DNA from: Natronosalvus rutilus | Lineage (GTDB): Archaea; Halobacteriota; Halobacteria; Halobacteriales; Natrialbaceae | Reading direction: 5' to 3' | DNA: 64,000 bases | Assembly (NCBI RefSeq): GCF_024204665.1 | Contig: NZ_CP100355.1 | Span: 248,001-312,000, forward strand | Shown: positions 50,662 through 59,401 of the stretch, one piece after another | Layout: every line of letters starts with the position of its first letter | Position numbering within the stretch: position 1 is the stretch's first letter | Position numbers and translations under genes: made by a program | Notes under the pieces: generated by a model | The model's database searches: none | What the model was told of the DNA's origin: nothing | Seen by the model: the letters and a program-made list of their open reading frames with translations, nothing else

Positions 50662-51797
50662 TTATGCTGCGATCGCTTCAGGCACCGTCTTGTCGTCCGA
50701 CGATTGCGCGAACGGGAGCTCGATCGTGAACTGGCTTCCGTCGGGTCCCGTCTCCGTAACTTCGACGGTGCCGTCGTAGGTACTGACCAGTTCGTCGACC
50801 AGGTACAGCCCCAGCCCGTGGGTGGTCCCTCGTCCTTTTTTGCGCTCGAAGAGTGAGTCGATCGCGTCCGCCCGAATCCCGGGTCCGTTGTCTTCGATCC
50901 GAACGCGGGCGGTGTCGTCCATCCGTTCGGCGATGACGCTTACGGTCGGAGTGTCGGCGTCGTTGTGCGTGACCGCGTTCGAGAGCACGTTTCCGAAGAC
51001 GCGAGGCAACAACTCGTCGGCCTGGACGACGAGTTCGTCCGGGATGTCCGTCTGAACCTCGACGTCGCCGTATCGGTTCGTGAGTTTGGTCACTTCGTCG
51101 GTCAGGACCTGGGCGAGGTCCACCGGATACTGCTCGTGTGTCCCGGAAGCCGTCTCCAGGAGCACGCGAACGTCGTCGATGATCGTACTCATCTCGTTGG
51201 CCTCCTTGTGGATGATCGCGGCGTACTCCCTGTGCGCTGGATCCAGTTCCGAATCCGCTTTCAGGATCTGTGACGCGTATCCGTCGATGATGTTCGCAGA
51301 GTTGAGAACCTCGTGTCTGAGCACGCTGTTCAGGTAGTCGAGCATCGTCCGTTGCTCCTCGAGCTGTTCGGATCGGACCATCGCTCCCTCGGCGGCGATT
51401 GCCTGATCGATGGCCCGACCCCGAGGATGCCGAGCAGCAGTCCGACGCCGGCGCCGAAGGCGACCGCCCACCGCGTCCAGCCCACCACGATGCCCCACGA
51501 TCCGGTCGGCATGACGGCCATGAATCCGACGTTGAGCAAGGTGAACGTGACGAGCCCGCCGATCCACCACCAGGCGATGCGGGGATACCGACGGGACGAC
51601 ACCTGAGCCTGTTCCAGCCAGTACCCGCCATAGATGATTCCGGTTGCGGCGATAACGGTCGAGGCCGCGCCCATCGCAAAGGCGCCGTTGACGAGGACGT
51701 TCGCACCGAGAACCCGGTGCGTCAGCACCTCCCCGGCCTGAACGGCGAGTAACAGGACGCCAAACCATCGTAACAGCCAGGGGAGTTTCTCGTGCAT
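50662..51797 (-). pseudogene. Membrane histidine kinase split by a frameshift
   Basis: The N-terminal part, from the ATG at 51797 (M-H-E-K-L-P-W-L-L-R-W-F-G), encodes about four transmembrane helices ending G-L-L-L-G-I-L-G-V-G. It then runs into low-complexity codons after about 51415. The kinase part continues in another frame: A-I-D-Q-A-I-A-A-E, His box L-N-S-V-L-R-H-E-V-L-N-S, then N-V-L-S-N-A-V-T-H-N-D, E-D-N-G-P-G-I and G-L-G-L-Y-L. Restoring one base in the G/C run at about 51412-51421 would rejoin G-V-G to A-I-D-Q. It is thus either a recent pseudogene, a phase-variable switch or a sequencing error. Confidence 0.8.
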
Positions 51798-51825
51798 ACC
51801 CGTATCTGTCTCTGAACTGACGGCG

Positions 51826-51836
51826 ACGATATTAAG
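51826..51836 (-). promoter_or_regulatory. TATA-like box of the frameshifted kinase
   Basis: The minus strand reads CCTTAATATCG about 30-38 nt upstream of the ATG at 51797. Confidence 0.4.
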
Positions 51837-52029
51837 GGATGTGGCCAACCTGCCAGTGTTCAGAACTGTTGTCGATAGCGCGATAGAGCGCATGCGTCCG
51901 TTTCGTACCGTTCTCGGGCACATACGTTTGAGTAGTGTTACCAACCACGCAAATACATCGTTGCACTATCGAGATGACTCGAGAGCAGACTCGCTTGGAC
52001 GGTGCTCGTTCGCTGTGCTCACTCGCGGC

Positions 52030-53655
52030 TCAGTCGTGTCGAAACGACCGCTGCCCCGTGAACACCATGCTCATGCCGAGTTCGTTCGCCGCCTCGATCA
52101 CGTCCTCGTCGTTGACCGAACCGCCGGGCTGGATTACCGCCTCGATTCCCGCCTTTGCCGCCTCCTCGAGCCCATCCGGGAACGGGAAGAATGCGTCCGA
52201 AGCCATCACTGCACCCTTGGCGGACTTGCCCTCGGCGTGTTCCTCGGCCTTCATCGCCGCGAGTCGAACCGCGTCGACGCGAGAGACCTGGCCCATTCCT
52301 ACGCCGACCGTCTCCGTGCCCTTCGCGAAGAGGATGCCGTTCGACTTCACGTGCTTGAGCGTCTGCCAGGCGAAGACCATCGTCTCGAGTTGCTCGTCGG
52401 TCGGCTCGCGGTCGGTGACGACCTCGAGGTCCGTAGTCGAAAGGCGCTGGTCGTCGCGCTCCTGGACGAGGCGGCCGCCGACGAGGGGTTTCTCGGTGAA
52501 CCGTTCGCTAGTGCCGTCCAGGTCGTCGACGTCGAGTACGCGCAGGTTCTTCTTTTCGCACAGGATCTCGAGGGCATCGTCGGCGTAGCCGGGGGCGACG
52601 ACGACTTCCTTGAACGAGTCGGTGATCGCCGCGGCGGTGTCGGCGTCGCACTCCCGGTTGAGGGCGACGATGCCGCCGAAGGCGCTCATCGGGTCTGTCG
52701 AGAGCGCGCGGTCGTAGGCCTCGGCGACGGTGTCAGCGGTGGCGCAACCGGCCGGGTTCGTGTGTTTGATGACCGCGGCTGCCGGCTCGTCGAACTCCGT
52801 GATCAGGTTCAGGGCGCCGTCGGCGTCGTTGTAGTTGTTGTAACTGAGTGCCTTCGCTCCCTCGTTCAGCTGCTCGGCGTGGACGACGGAGGCCTCCTCG
52901 CAGGTGTAGTCGGCGTAGACGGCCGCGTTCTGGTGGGGGTTCTCGCCGTATCGCAGGGTGTCGAGTCGGTCGCTCGAGGAGAGTCGTCGAGCCGGGAGCC
53001 CGCCATCTTCGTCGGCAGCGTCGACGTCGACGGTGACCTCTCTATCGTCCAAATTCACGTCCACCGCTCCCTCGGCGAACCACTTGACCACCCGCGGGTA
53101 CGCGCGGAACTCGCTCTCGTAGAGCACGCGGTCTTTGAGCATCTCGCGGGTGTCATCCTCGTAGACTGGCACCGGTTCCTGGGTGATGATCGGACCCATG
53201 TCGACCTCGCTCTCGATGACCTCGCCGTCCTCGTTCGTGGCGTCGGTGACGACGTGAACCGTACAGCCCGTGACAGCGACGCCGGCATCGAGAGCGTCGC
53301 CCCAAGCGTCCATGCCGGGAAACGCCGGGAGCAGAGACGGGTGAACGTTGAGCGTCGTCGGCTGGGCCTCAAGGAACGTATCCGAGAGGATGCGCATATA
53401 GCCGTCGAGACAGACCAGGTCGTAGTCATAGTCCTCGAGCGCGGCGTTGACGGCCTCTTCGTGGTCTCGTCGGCTCATCCCGTCCTCGAGCGGGACGACC
53501 TCCGTCGGTATGCCGCGTTCGGCGGCGGCCTCGAGCACTGGCGCGTCGGCGTCGTTCGTCAGAACGACAGCGAGTTCGGTGCCGCCCGGCGCGCGATCAG
53601 CGACGTTCAGTAGGTTCCGCCCGCGGTTCCCGGCGAGTCCGGCGAGTCGTGTCAT
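52030..53655 (-). CDS. purH: PurN-PurH fusion: formyltransferase domains of purine synthesis
   Basis: A 541-residue fusion. Residues 1-200 are a GAR-transformylase-like PurN domain, with L-N-V-H-P-S-L-L-P-A-F-P-G (Asn103, His105) and N-E-D-G-E-V-I (Asp143). Residues of about 215-541 are the AICAR-transformylase half of PurH, with L-R-Y-G-E-N-P-H-Q, K-H-T-N-P-A-G-C-A and S-A-F-G-G-I-V-A-L-N. The N-terminal IMP cyclohydrolase domain of bacterial PurH is absent, so IMP ring closure must come from another protein. It could catalyse both folate-dependent formyl transfers in one chain. Divergent from purB (167 nt). The start is at 53655 (M-T-R-L-A-G-L-A-G). Confidence 0.9.
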   Translation of the reverse strand: MTRLAGLAGNRGRNLLNVADRAPGGTELAVVLTNDADAPVLEAAAERGIPTEVVPLEDGMSRRDHEEAVNAALEDYDYDLVCLDGYMRILSDTFLEAQPTTLNVHPSLLPAFPGMDAWGDALDAGVAVTGCTVHVVTDATNEDGEVIESEVDMGPIITQEPVPVYEDDTREMLKDRVLYESEFRAYPRVVKWFAEGAVDVNLDDREVTVDVDAADEDGGLPARRLSSSDRLDTLRYGENPHQNAAVYADYTCEEASVVHAEQLNEGAKALSYNNYNDADGALNLITEFDEPAAAVIKHTNPAGCATADTVAEAYDRALSTDPMSAFGGIVALNRECDADTAAAITDSFKEVVVAPGYADDALEILCEKKNLRVLDVDDLDGTSERFTEKPLVGGRLVQERDDQRLSTTDLEVVTDREPTDEQLETMVFAWQTLKHVKSNGILFAKGTETVGVGMGQVSRVDAVRLAAMKAEEHAEGKSAKGAVMASDAFFPFPDGLEEAAKAGIEAVIQPGGSVNDEDVIEAANELGMSMVFTGQRSFRHD

Positions 53656-53822
53656 ACGTGATGGGGCGCCCGCGAACGGCAAAGTGATTGCGGTCTCGAG
53701 ACGAGAAGTATGCACAAACGTGCCGTAAAGTCATCCGGAAAGCGCGTGGTGACCCATACGATATGCACGGCCGTGGGACTCGTTCCGACACGCTTTTGCA
53801 CGCCGCTCGTGGAGCCACGCAC
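53656..53822. promoter_or_regulatory. Divergent purNH-purB promoter region
   Basis: This 167-bp spacer separates two purine genes transcribed apart, so it should contain both promoters and perhaps a shared control site. I see no strong TATA box or symmetric operator. Confidence 0.4.
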
Positions 53823-55211
53823 ATGACCGACACTCACGCACTCTACGCCGTCTCGCCGCTCGACGGCCGCTATGGCTCCCGGACGAGACCCCTGGCGCCG
53901 TACGCGAGCGAGGCCGCGCTCATGCGCGCCCGCGTCCGCGTCGAAGTCGAGTACCTGCTCGCACTGGCCGACCTCGAGGCGACGCCACTCGAACTCACGT
54001 CCGACGAGCGAGACCACCTTCGCGGACTCTACGAGACCTTCGACGAGGAGGACGCCAAGTTGATAAAGACGCTCGAGACCGACGGCTACGCCGGATTCGA
54101 CGCGACCAACCACGACGTGAAGGCCATCGAGTACTTCGTCCGCCACCACCTGCCAGACGACAGCGAGGCGTCGCCGTGGATTCATTTCGGACTGACCAGC
54201 GAGGACGTGAATAACCTCGCCCACCGGCTGCTGGTCCGAGGGGCCGTCGAGGACGTCCTCTTGCCCGCGCTGTACGATCTCCGCGATACGTTGACCGAGA
54301 TGGCCCAGGAGCACCGCGACTTGCCGATGCTCGCGCGGACGCACGGCCAACCCGCGACGCCGACGACGTTCGGGAAGGAACTCGCGGTGTACGCGGCTCG
54401 GCTAGGTCGGCAGACGGCCCGTGTGAGCACGGCAACCGACGCGCTCTCCGGAAAGCTCGGCGGGGCCTCCGGCACCTACGCGGCCCACGTCGCCGCCTAC
54501 CCCGACGTCGACTGGCGGGGCTTCGCCCGCGAGTTCGTCGCCGGACTGGGCCTCGAGTTCACGCCACTCTCCACGCAGGTGAACCCGTGCGACGACCTCG
54601 CCGTCGTCTTCGACGCGTTCCGCGGCGTCAACAACGTCCTGCTCGACCTCGACCTCGACGTCTGGCTGTACGTCTCCGACCGCTACCTCGGTCAGGAGGC
54701 CGTCGAGGGCGAAACTGGCTCGTCGACGATGCCGCACAAGGTCAACCCCATCGACTTCGAGAACAGCGAGGGGAACCTCTCGAAGGCAAACGCCGACCTC
54801 ACGTTCCTCGCCGACTACGTCACCACCTCCCGGCTCCAGCGGGACCTCTCGGACTCGACGGTCAAGCGCAACGTGGGGGCGGCGTTTGCTCACTGCCTGA
54901 TCGGGTACGGCAAGACGCAGGCCGGCCTCGAGAAGGTCGTCCCCAACGAAGCGGTCATGCGCGAAGCCCTCCGAGAGACCCCCGCGATCATCGGCGAGGC
55001 CGTCCAGACGATTCTCCGGCGCGAAGGCCGGGACGACGCCTACGAGCAGGTGAAGGCGCTCACCCGCGGTCGAGAGGTCACCCTCGAGGACTTCCACGAC
55101 CTGTTCGTCGACCTCGAGGTGAGCGAGGACGTTCGCGAAGAGCTCCTGGCCCTGCGCCCGGAGACGTACGTCGGCGTCGCGAACGAACTGGTCGACGACC
55201 TCGAGGAGTAA
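53823..55211 (+). CDS. purB: Adenylosuccinate lyase
   Basis: A 462-residue fumarase/aspartase-superfamily enzyme that cleaves SAICAR and adenylosuccinate in purine synthesis. Motifs are Y-A-V-S-P-L-D-G-R-Y-G at the start, L-A-R-T-H-G-Q-P-A-T-P near 178-188 with the catalytic His, and the signature loop G-S-S-T-M-P-H-K-V-N-P near 301-311. The length is that of bacterial and archaeal PurB. It sits divergent from purNH, so the two purine genes probably share a control region. The ATG at 53823 is used. The frame continues upstream to 53688 but without homology. Confidence 0.95.
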   Translation: MTDTHALYAVSPLDGRYGSRTRPLAPYASEAALMRARVRVEVEYLLALADLEATPLELTSDERDHLRGLYETFDEEDAKLIKTLETDGYAGFDATNHDVKAIEYFVRHHLPDDSEASPWIHFGLTSEDVNNLAHRLLVRGAVEDVLLPALYDLRDTLTEMAQEHRDLPMLARTHGQPATPTTFGKELAVYAARLGRQTARVSTATDALSGKLGGASGTYAAHVAAYPDVDWRGFAREFVAGLGLEFTPLSTQVNPCDDLAVVFDAFRGVNNVLLDLDLDVWLYVSDRYLGQEAVEGETGSSTMPHKVNPIDFENSEGNLSKANADLTFLADYVTTSRLQRDLSDSTVKRNVGAAFAHCLIGYGKTQAGLEKVVPNEAVMREALRETPAIIGEAVQTILRREGRDDAYEQVKALTRGREVTLEDFHDLFVDLEVSEDVREELLALRPETYVGVANELVDDLEE

Positions 55212-55227
55212 CGCAGGCTTCCCGGCG

Positions 55228-55674
55228 TCAGGGTCGCTCGAGTCGCTCGCGCTCGAACTGCCCACCCTCGCCACTCGCGTCTCGCCACCGCCAGGACCTG
55301 ACGACCGCATTGTCGTCACCACCACTGCCCTCGAGACTGACGATCACGTACGACCGATCGGGCCAGGCGGCTGCCTCGGCGTCGGTCGCGCTGGGTCCCG
55401 GCGGTCCGCGCGGGTGAGAGTGGTAGAAGCCAACGATCTCCTCGTCGCGGGACTCGAGTCGTTCGAAGATTGAGAGCTGTTCTTCGGGGTCGATTCGATA
55501 GCGGGTTCGCGGCTCGTCGGCGACGTTCCGGGCCGGGTAGTGCGACCGAACGCGACTCGCGCCGGGGGCGAACTCGCCGCCGAGAATGCCGCAGCACTCC
55601 CGGGGAGCGCTAGCTCGAGCGGCCTCGAGGATCGCCCGTTCGATCGGGTCGGGGAGGACGAGCGTTGGCGCCAT
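55228..55674 (-). CDS. JAMM/MPN+ metalloprotease (possible desampylase)
   Basis: A 148-residue single-domain JAMM protease. The complete zinc motif is visible: Glu26 in P-R-E-C-C-G, His85 and His87 in Y-H-S-H-P-R-G, then Ser95 and Asp98 in P-S-A-T-D. Haloarchaeal JAMM1 proteins of this length remove ubiquitin-like SAMP proteins from targets (desampylases) or free SAMPs for sulfur transfer. That role is likely but not proven here. The ATG at 55674 gives M-A-P-T-L-V-L. An open frame far upstream is not coding. It is on the same strand as, and 77 nt after, the BtuF-like gene. Confidence 0.85.
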   Translation of the reverse strand: MAPTLVLPDPIERAILEAARASAPRECCGILGGEFAPGASRVRSHYPARNVADEPRTRYRIDPEEQLSIFERLESRDEEIVGFYHSHPRGPPGPSATDAEAAAWPDRSYVIVSLEGSGGDDNAVVRSWRWRDASGEGGQFERERLERP

Positions 55675-55751
55675 GAGCGAATCATCGCCCGACCCTCCGC
55701 GACCGGTTTCGCCGTCGCCGTCTCTATCGCCGTTTCCGTCACCTCCGGCGC

Positions 55752-56690
55752 TCACGCGTCGACCTCGAGCTCTCGATCCAGAACCTCGAGCGGGACGGCG
55801 ACGGATTCGTCCGGCGGATCCGGAAATCGGTCGGGCTTGACGATGGGTCCGAGGGCCTCGAGCGTATCCACCAGCCGCGGGCCGGGCCGGTTGAGGTACT
55901 GGTTCCCGTCGAGCGCCCAGACGCGCCCCTCGCGGACGGCGGTCAGCTCGTCCCACCCCTCTCTGTCCGTGAGGTCCGCGAGGTTGGCCGCCGTCTGCTC
56001 GAGGTCGAAGCCGCAGGGGGCGACGATGGCGATTTTGGGGTCGTACGCGCGTATCTCGTCCCACTCTCGCGGGCGCGAGCGCTCGCCCTCATCGGCGAGC
56101 CCGTACCGACCGCCGGCCCACTCGACGAGTTCGGCCGTCCAGTGGCCGGCGACCATGACGGGGTCGGTCCAGTCGAAGATGGCGACGCGCGGACGTTCGT
56201 CTGGCGTGAGGTCGGCCGTTCGAGTCCGGACGGCGTCGATGCGCTCCTCGAGAGCGGCGACCGCGTCTCGAGCGCGTTTCGGGACGCCCGCCGCCTCGCC
56301 CACGCGTTCGACATCCGCGAGCACGTCCGCGACCGAGTGTGGATCCGTCGTCACCACCTCGGGGTCGGCCGCGATCTCCTCAAGGGCGCGTTCGACGACG
56401 ACTTCGTCGACCGCACACACGTCGCACATCCCCTGGGTGACGACGAGGTCGGGATCGAGCGAGTCGAGCGTGTCGACAGCCACGTCGTAGACGCCGTCGC
56501 CCGCGGCGGCCTCGAGCACCTGTTCGTCGATCGCGCCGCTCGAGGCGTCGGCGTCGATCCGCGAGGTCGTCACCGATGGAAGGTCGCGAACGGCGGGCGG
56601 AAAGTTGCACTCGTGGGAGACGCCGACGGGCTCGAGACCCAGGGCACAGACGATCTCGGTCGCCGACGGAAGGGTGGTGACGATGCGCAT
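55752..56690 (-). CDS. Cobalamin-binding (BtuF-like) protein without signal peptide
   Basis: A 312-residue protein with the class III substrate-binding fold of BtuF-type proteins. It opens R-I-V-T-T-L-P-S-A-T-E-I-V-C-A-L-G, then G-V-S-H-E-C-N-F-P, L-V-V-T-Q-G-M-C-D-V-C-A-V (Cys pair), and I-V-A-P-C-G-F-D-L-E-Q-T. No signal peptide or lipobox is present, since the fold starts at residue 2, so it is cytosolic as written. It may bind cobalamin or another tetrapyrrole or metal complex inside the cell. Cys residues at three sites are unusual for periplasmic BtuF and could hold metal. The start at 56690 (M-R-I-V-T-T) is preferred to 56717. Confidence 0.8.
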   Translation of the reverse strand: MRIVTTLPSATEIVCALGLEPVGVSHECNFPPAVRDLPSVTTSRIDADASSGAIDEQVLEAAAGDGVYDVAVDTLDSLDPDLVVTQGMCDVCAVDEVVVERALEEIAADPEVVTTDPHSVADVLADVERVGEAAGVPKRARDAVAALEERIDAVRTRTADLTPDERPRVAIFDWTDPVMVAGHWTAELVEWAGGRYGLADEGERSRPREWDEIRAYDPKIAIVAPCGFDLEQTAANLADLTDREGWDELTAVREGRVWALDGNQYLNRPGPRLVDTLEALGPIVKPDRFPDPPDESVAVPLEVLDRELEVDA

Positions 56691-56802
56691 AACGAACGGT
56701 TGTGTGCGGCGGGCCAAAAGCCCACCTGCCTCTGGCGTTCGTTCGGTCGACCATCGATTGCAGGAACCGCCTGCCTGGTCCGGCTACAGGGACCGCCTGT
56801 CG

Positions 56803-57369
56803 TCAATCGGACGACCGTTTCGGCTGCGACAACAGTTCGTAGTAGGCTACCGCGAGCACGGCCCGCCCGTCACGAATCGTCCCCTCTCGCATGGACTCGA
56901 GAAACGCCTCGTAGTCCGTCGGCGACGCGCGAATGCTCTCGTCGTGATCCAGTTGTTGCTCGCTCGCCAGCTCACAGCCCCGAGCGACGAAGAAGTGCAT
57001 CACTGAGTCGGCGAGGCCATTCGCAGGCTCGACGGTGACCAGCGCCTCGAGCGTCTCGGCCCGGTAGCCGGTTTCCTCGGCGAGTTCGCGGTGGGCCGCG
57101 GCCTCGAGGTCGTCGTCGTCGGGTTCGGTGGTCCCGACGGGCAGCCCGCGGCTGACCCGGGAGACGGCCTGGCGCCACTCCTCGATGCAGACGACCTCGC
57201 CGTCGTCGGTCAGGGGAAGGATGCAGACGCTCGCGGGTTCGGAGAGGTAATCGAAATCGGTTTCGCTGCCGTCGGGGAGCCGTACGGTCTGAGTAACGAC
57301 GTCGAAGCCCGGACAGGAGTAGGCTACGTCGGATTCGACGGTCTCCCAGGAGAGGGGATCTGCCGGCAT
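56803..57369 (-). CDS. Nudix hydrolase (ADP-ribose pyrophosphatase-like)
   Basis: A 188-residue Nudix protein. The catalytic core reads A-A-A-H-R-E-L-A-E-E-T-G-Y (about 97-109), after G-L-P-V-G-T-T-E-P-D-D-D-D. The R-E-x-x-E-E-x-G part is complete, but the first Glu of the box is replaced by Asp with a one-residue shift. The layout with C-I-L-P-L-T-D-D-G-E-V-V and W-R-Q-A-V resembles ADP-ribose pyrophosphatases. The substrate is unproven. The M-P-A-D-P-L-S-W start at 57369 has a TTTTTG element about 27 nt upstream. The in-frame start at 57396 is possible. Confidence 0.82.
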   Translation of the reverse strand: MPADPLSWETVESDVAYSCPGFDVVTQTVRLPDGSETDFDYLSEPASVCILPLTDDGEVVCIEEWRQAVSRVSRGLPVGTTEPDDDDLEAAAHRELAEETGYRAETLEALVTVEPANGLADSVMHFFVARGCELASEQQLDHDESIRASPTDYEAFLESMREGTIRDGRAVLAVAYYELLSQPKRSSD

Positions 57370-57550
57370 ACCCGCCAGTATGGGCGTCTTGGGCAAAAAC
57401 GTCCGGTTCCATCCCGGCTCGAGTCGAAGTCAGTCGAACGGGTCGTCTCGCCCTCGCCGCTACGCCGTCGCTACGCCGTTGCTACGCTGTCCGTTCCACC
57501 GACGTACCCGCTCTATAACAAAGCCACAGATCGGTGAAGGTTCGTTTTCA

Positions 57551-57560
57551 GAGGGTGATC
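57551..57560 (+). promoter_or_regulatory. Strong Shine-Dalgarno sequence
   Basis: GAGGGTGATC matches the complement of the archaeal 16S 3' end at nearly every base. With the core GAGG it leaves 7 nt to the ATG at 57562, and so decides the start. Confidence 0.6.
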
Positions 57561-57561
57561 C

Positions 57562-57837
57562 ATGGATCAACTAACAGGCTTCCAACGCGACTTGTTGTAC
57601 GTCATCGCCGGAATGGACCGTCCGTCGGGACAGCAGATTCTCGACGACATCAACGAGTACATCGATCAGCCGGTGACGCACGGCCGGCTCTATCCGAACC
57701 TCGATACGCTCGTCGAACGCGAACTGGTCGAGAAGGGACAGCTCGACCGGCGGACGAACTACTACGCGCTCACCCCCAAGGGACGGCGCGTCCTCGAGCG
57801 GCGCCAGAAGTGGGTACAGCGATACGTCGACGTCTAG
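57562..57837 (+). CDS. Short PadR-type winged-HTH regulator (RosR-like)
   Basis: A 91-residue single winged HTH. It reads L-T-G-F-Q-R-D-L-L-Y-V-I-A-G, then Q-Q-I-L-D-D-I-N-E-Y, H-G-R-L-Y-P-N-L-D-T-L-V and the wing L-D-R-R-T-N-Y-Y-A-L-T-P-K-G. The layout resembles haloarchaeal PadR-like stress regulators such as RosR, but homology to RosR itself is only an impression. It has no effector domain. The ATG is preceded by GAGGGTGATC (57551-57560), an unusually full match to the anti-Shine-Dalgarno, and by CTATAACAA near 57513. So, unlike many neighbours, its mRNA has a leader. Confidence 0.85.
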   Translation: MDQLTGFQRDLLYVIAGMDRPSGQQILDDINEYIDQPVTHGRLYPNLDTLVERELVEKGQLDRRTNYYALTPKGRRVLERRQKWVQRYVDV

Positions 57838-57945
57838 GCGTCGGCGCCGGACGGTGGACACGGCCGACGGGCAGGGATGCGCGACGTGCGCCTCCCTGAC
57901 CGAGTGGCGTCACGTCGGCTGGCTTCTTCTCTCGATAGTGTGGGT

Positions 57946-59028
57946 TCAGGTGTCAGATTCGCTGGTACTGTTGGTTCCGTCGGTACTGTTGGTCCCGTTG
58001 GGTTCGTCTCCGTTGGTACTACTTCCGTCGGGTTCGTCCATCCCGGCTTCGTCGGCATCGTCACCTCCGTCGGAATCGTCGTCGTCACCCGGCGCGCGCT
58101 CACCCGGTTCCGGTTCCGGTTCTGCGTCCGGCTCCTCGAGCGCCGCCGGCCCGTCCTCGGTCAACTGCACCGCGAACGCGCGATCGGGTCGGTCGGTATC
58201 GGTACTGGGCTCGAGGAATCCCTCCGCGAACGCCGTGTAGGCGGTGTTCGCCTCGAGTCCGACGGTGACGGTGGCGACGGCGTCCTGACCTTGGTCAGTG
58301 CGATCATCGCCATCGGCGGCTGACGTATCCTCGTCGGTTGACGGCTCCTCGTCAGTTGACGGCTCCTCATCGTTTGTCGTCTCCGACTCGTCCGAGGGCT
58401 CCGATTCGTCCCCCGTCGGTTCGCCCCCGGCCACAGACGCGTCGCTCGCCCCGTTACCGGCCGCTGCGGGCACCACCTCGAGAGAGTACGATCCCGCCGG
58501 GAGGGCGACGTAGTTCGTCCCCCGGCCGAAGGCCACGCCGCCGAACACCGCCTGTCCGCTCTCGGCGTCGCGGACGTCGACCGCCGGTGCGTCGGGGGCG
58601 GCGTGAACGAGCCGAAGCAGCGCCGATCCGGCGTCGGATAGCAACTCGACCCGGACCGTCTCCTCCGGCGCGTCCAGGACGGCGATCGTGTAGAACGCCG
58701 GCTCGAGCGCGATGGACTCGTCGTAGAGGACGGTCTCCTCGTCGCCGGTCGCCGTGATCGTGACGTCGTGAGTGCCGGGTTCGACGACGAAGTACGGCGT
58801 CGTCCGCTCGGAAGCGATCCCCGAAACGATCGACTCTCCGTCGACGGCGACGTCGACGGCCGGTGCGCCGGGCGCGAGGTGGGCGACGCGAACGCCCGTC
58901 GTCGGTGAGTCCGAATCGTCTTCGTGCTCGTTCACCGCAAAGACATGCTCACCCTCGGAACCCGCGACCTGGCTCGAGTGGCCCGCGCGATCGAGCGACT
59001 CGAGTGTCGTGCGTCGTGTACTGGTCAT
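57946..59028 (-). CDS. DUF4397-domain protein with acidic repeat regions
   Basis: A 360-residue acidic protein. Two DUF4397 units are visible: V-R-V-A-H-L-A-P-G-A-P-A-V-D-V near 48-62, and L-R-L-V-H-A-A-P-D-A-P-A-V-D-V near 138-152, each followed by a beta sandwich. Between and after them are long low-complexity acidic stretches (E-E-P-S-T-D-E-E-P-S-T-D-E; N-G-T-N-S-T-D-G-T-N-S-T). Relatives are exported by the Tat route. Here the start M-T-S-T-R-R-T-T-L has the twin Arg, but residues 10-40 are polar with no hydrophobic core, so no signal peptide can be predicted. The ATG at 59028 is used; the frame upstream to 59217 is not coding. Confidence 0.75.
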   Translation of the reverse strand: MTSTRRTTLESLDRAGHSSQVAGSEGEHVFAVNEHEDDSDSPTTGVRVAHLAPGAPAVDVAVDGESIVSGIASERTTPYFVVEPGTHDVTITATGDEETVLYDESIALEPAFYTIAVLDAPEETVRVELLSDAGSALLRLVHAAPDAPAVDVRDAESGQAVFGGVAFGRGTNYVALPAGSYSLEVVPAAAGNGASDASVAGGEPTGDESEPSDESETTNDEEPSTDEEPSTDEDTSAADGDDRTDQGQDAVATVTVGLEANTAYTAFAEGFLEPSTDTDRPDRAFAVQLTEDGPAALEEPDAEPEPEPGERAPGDDDDSDGGDDADEAGMDEPDGSSTNGDEPNGTNSTDGTNSTSESDT

Positions 59029-59401
59029 GCGGTCGCAATCGTGCGTGCCGACCGGATAAAGCGTCCAGTCGGTTGTGGCGCCCGTGATCCGGTTTACTCG
59101 CGCGCGGCGCGTGTAGGGTGACGATACCGCACGGAAAGCGCTCCGTACAGCGACGGGGACGATGGAAGGATAGAGCGTTGGGCGCCGGACTCGACCGCCG
59201 TCGACCGTGCCCCTCACCTTCGATCAGCGTCGAATACTGTCGGTCGAATTGATACACCATTCAGAATGTGCCGTCGCGTTTTCCACTGACCGCAACATCA
59301 ATCATTTTACTAATGGTTGTATTTCTTACAGTCAGGAAATTCGAAGCTAAATGTTTTGGAATGGTCGTTATCCCTTTCGTAGCAGTACCCGATAGGTACC
59401 C
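59029..59401. other. 373-bp divergent spacer, AT-rich in its right half
   Basis: It separates the DUF4397 gene from the Bat-type regulator. The right half (59270-59400) is AT-rich with TTTTACTAATGG and a GTACC/GGTAC inverted repeat (59387-59401) abutting the next ATG. I see no gene. It probably holds both promoters. Confidence 0.4.
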
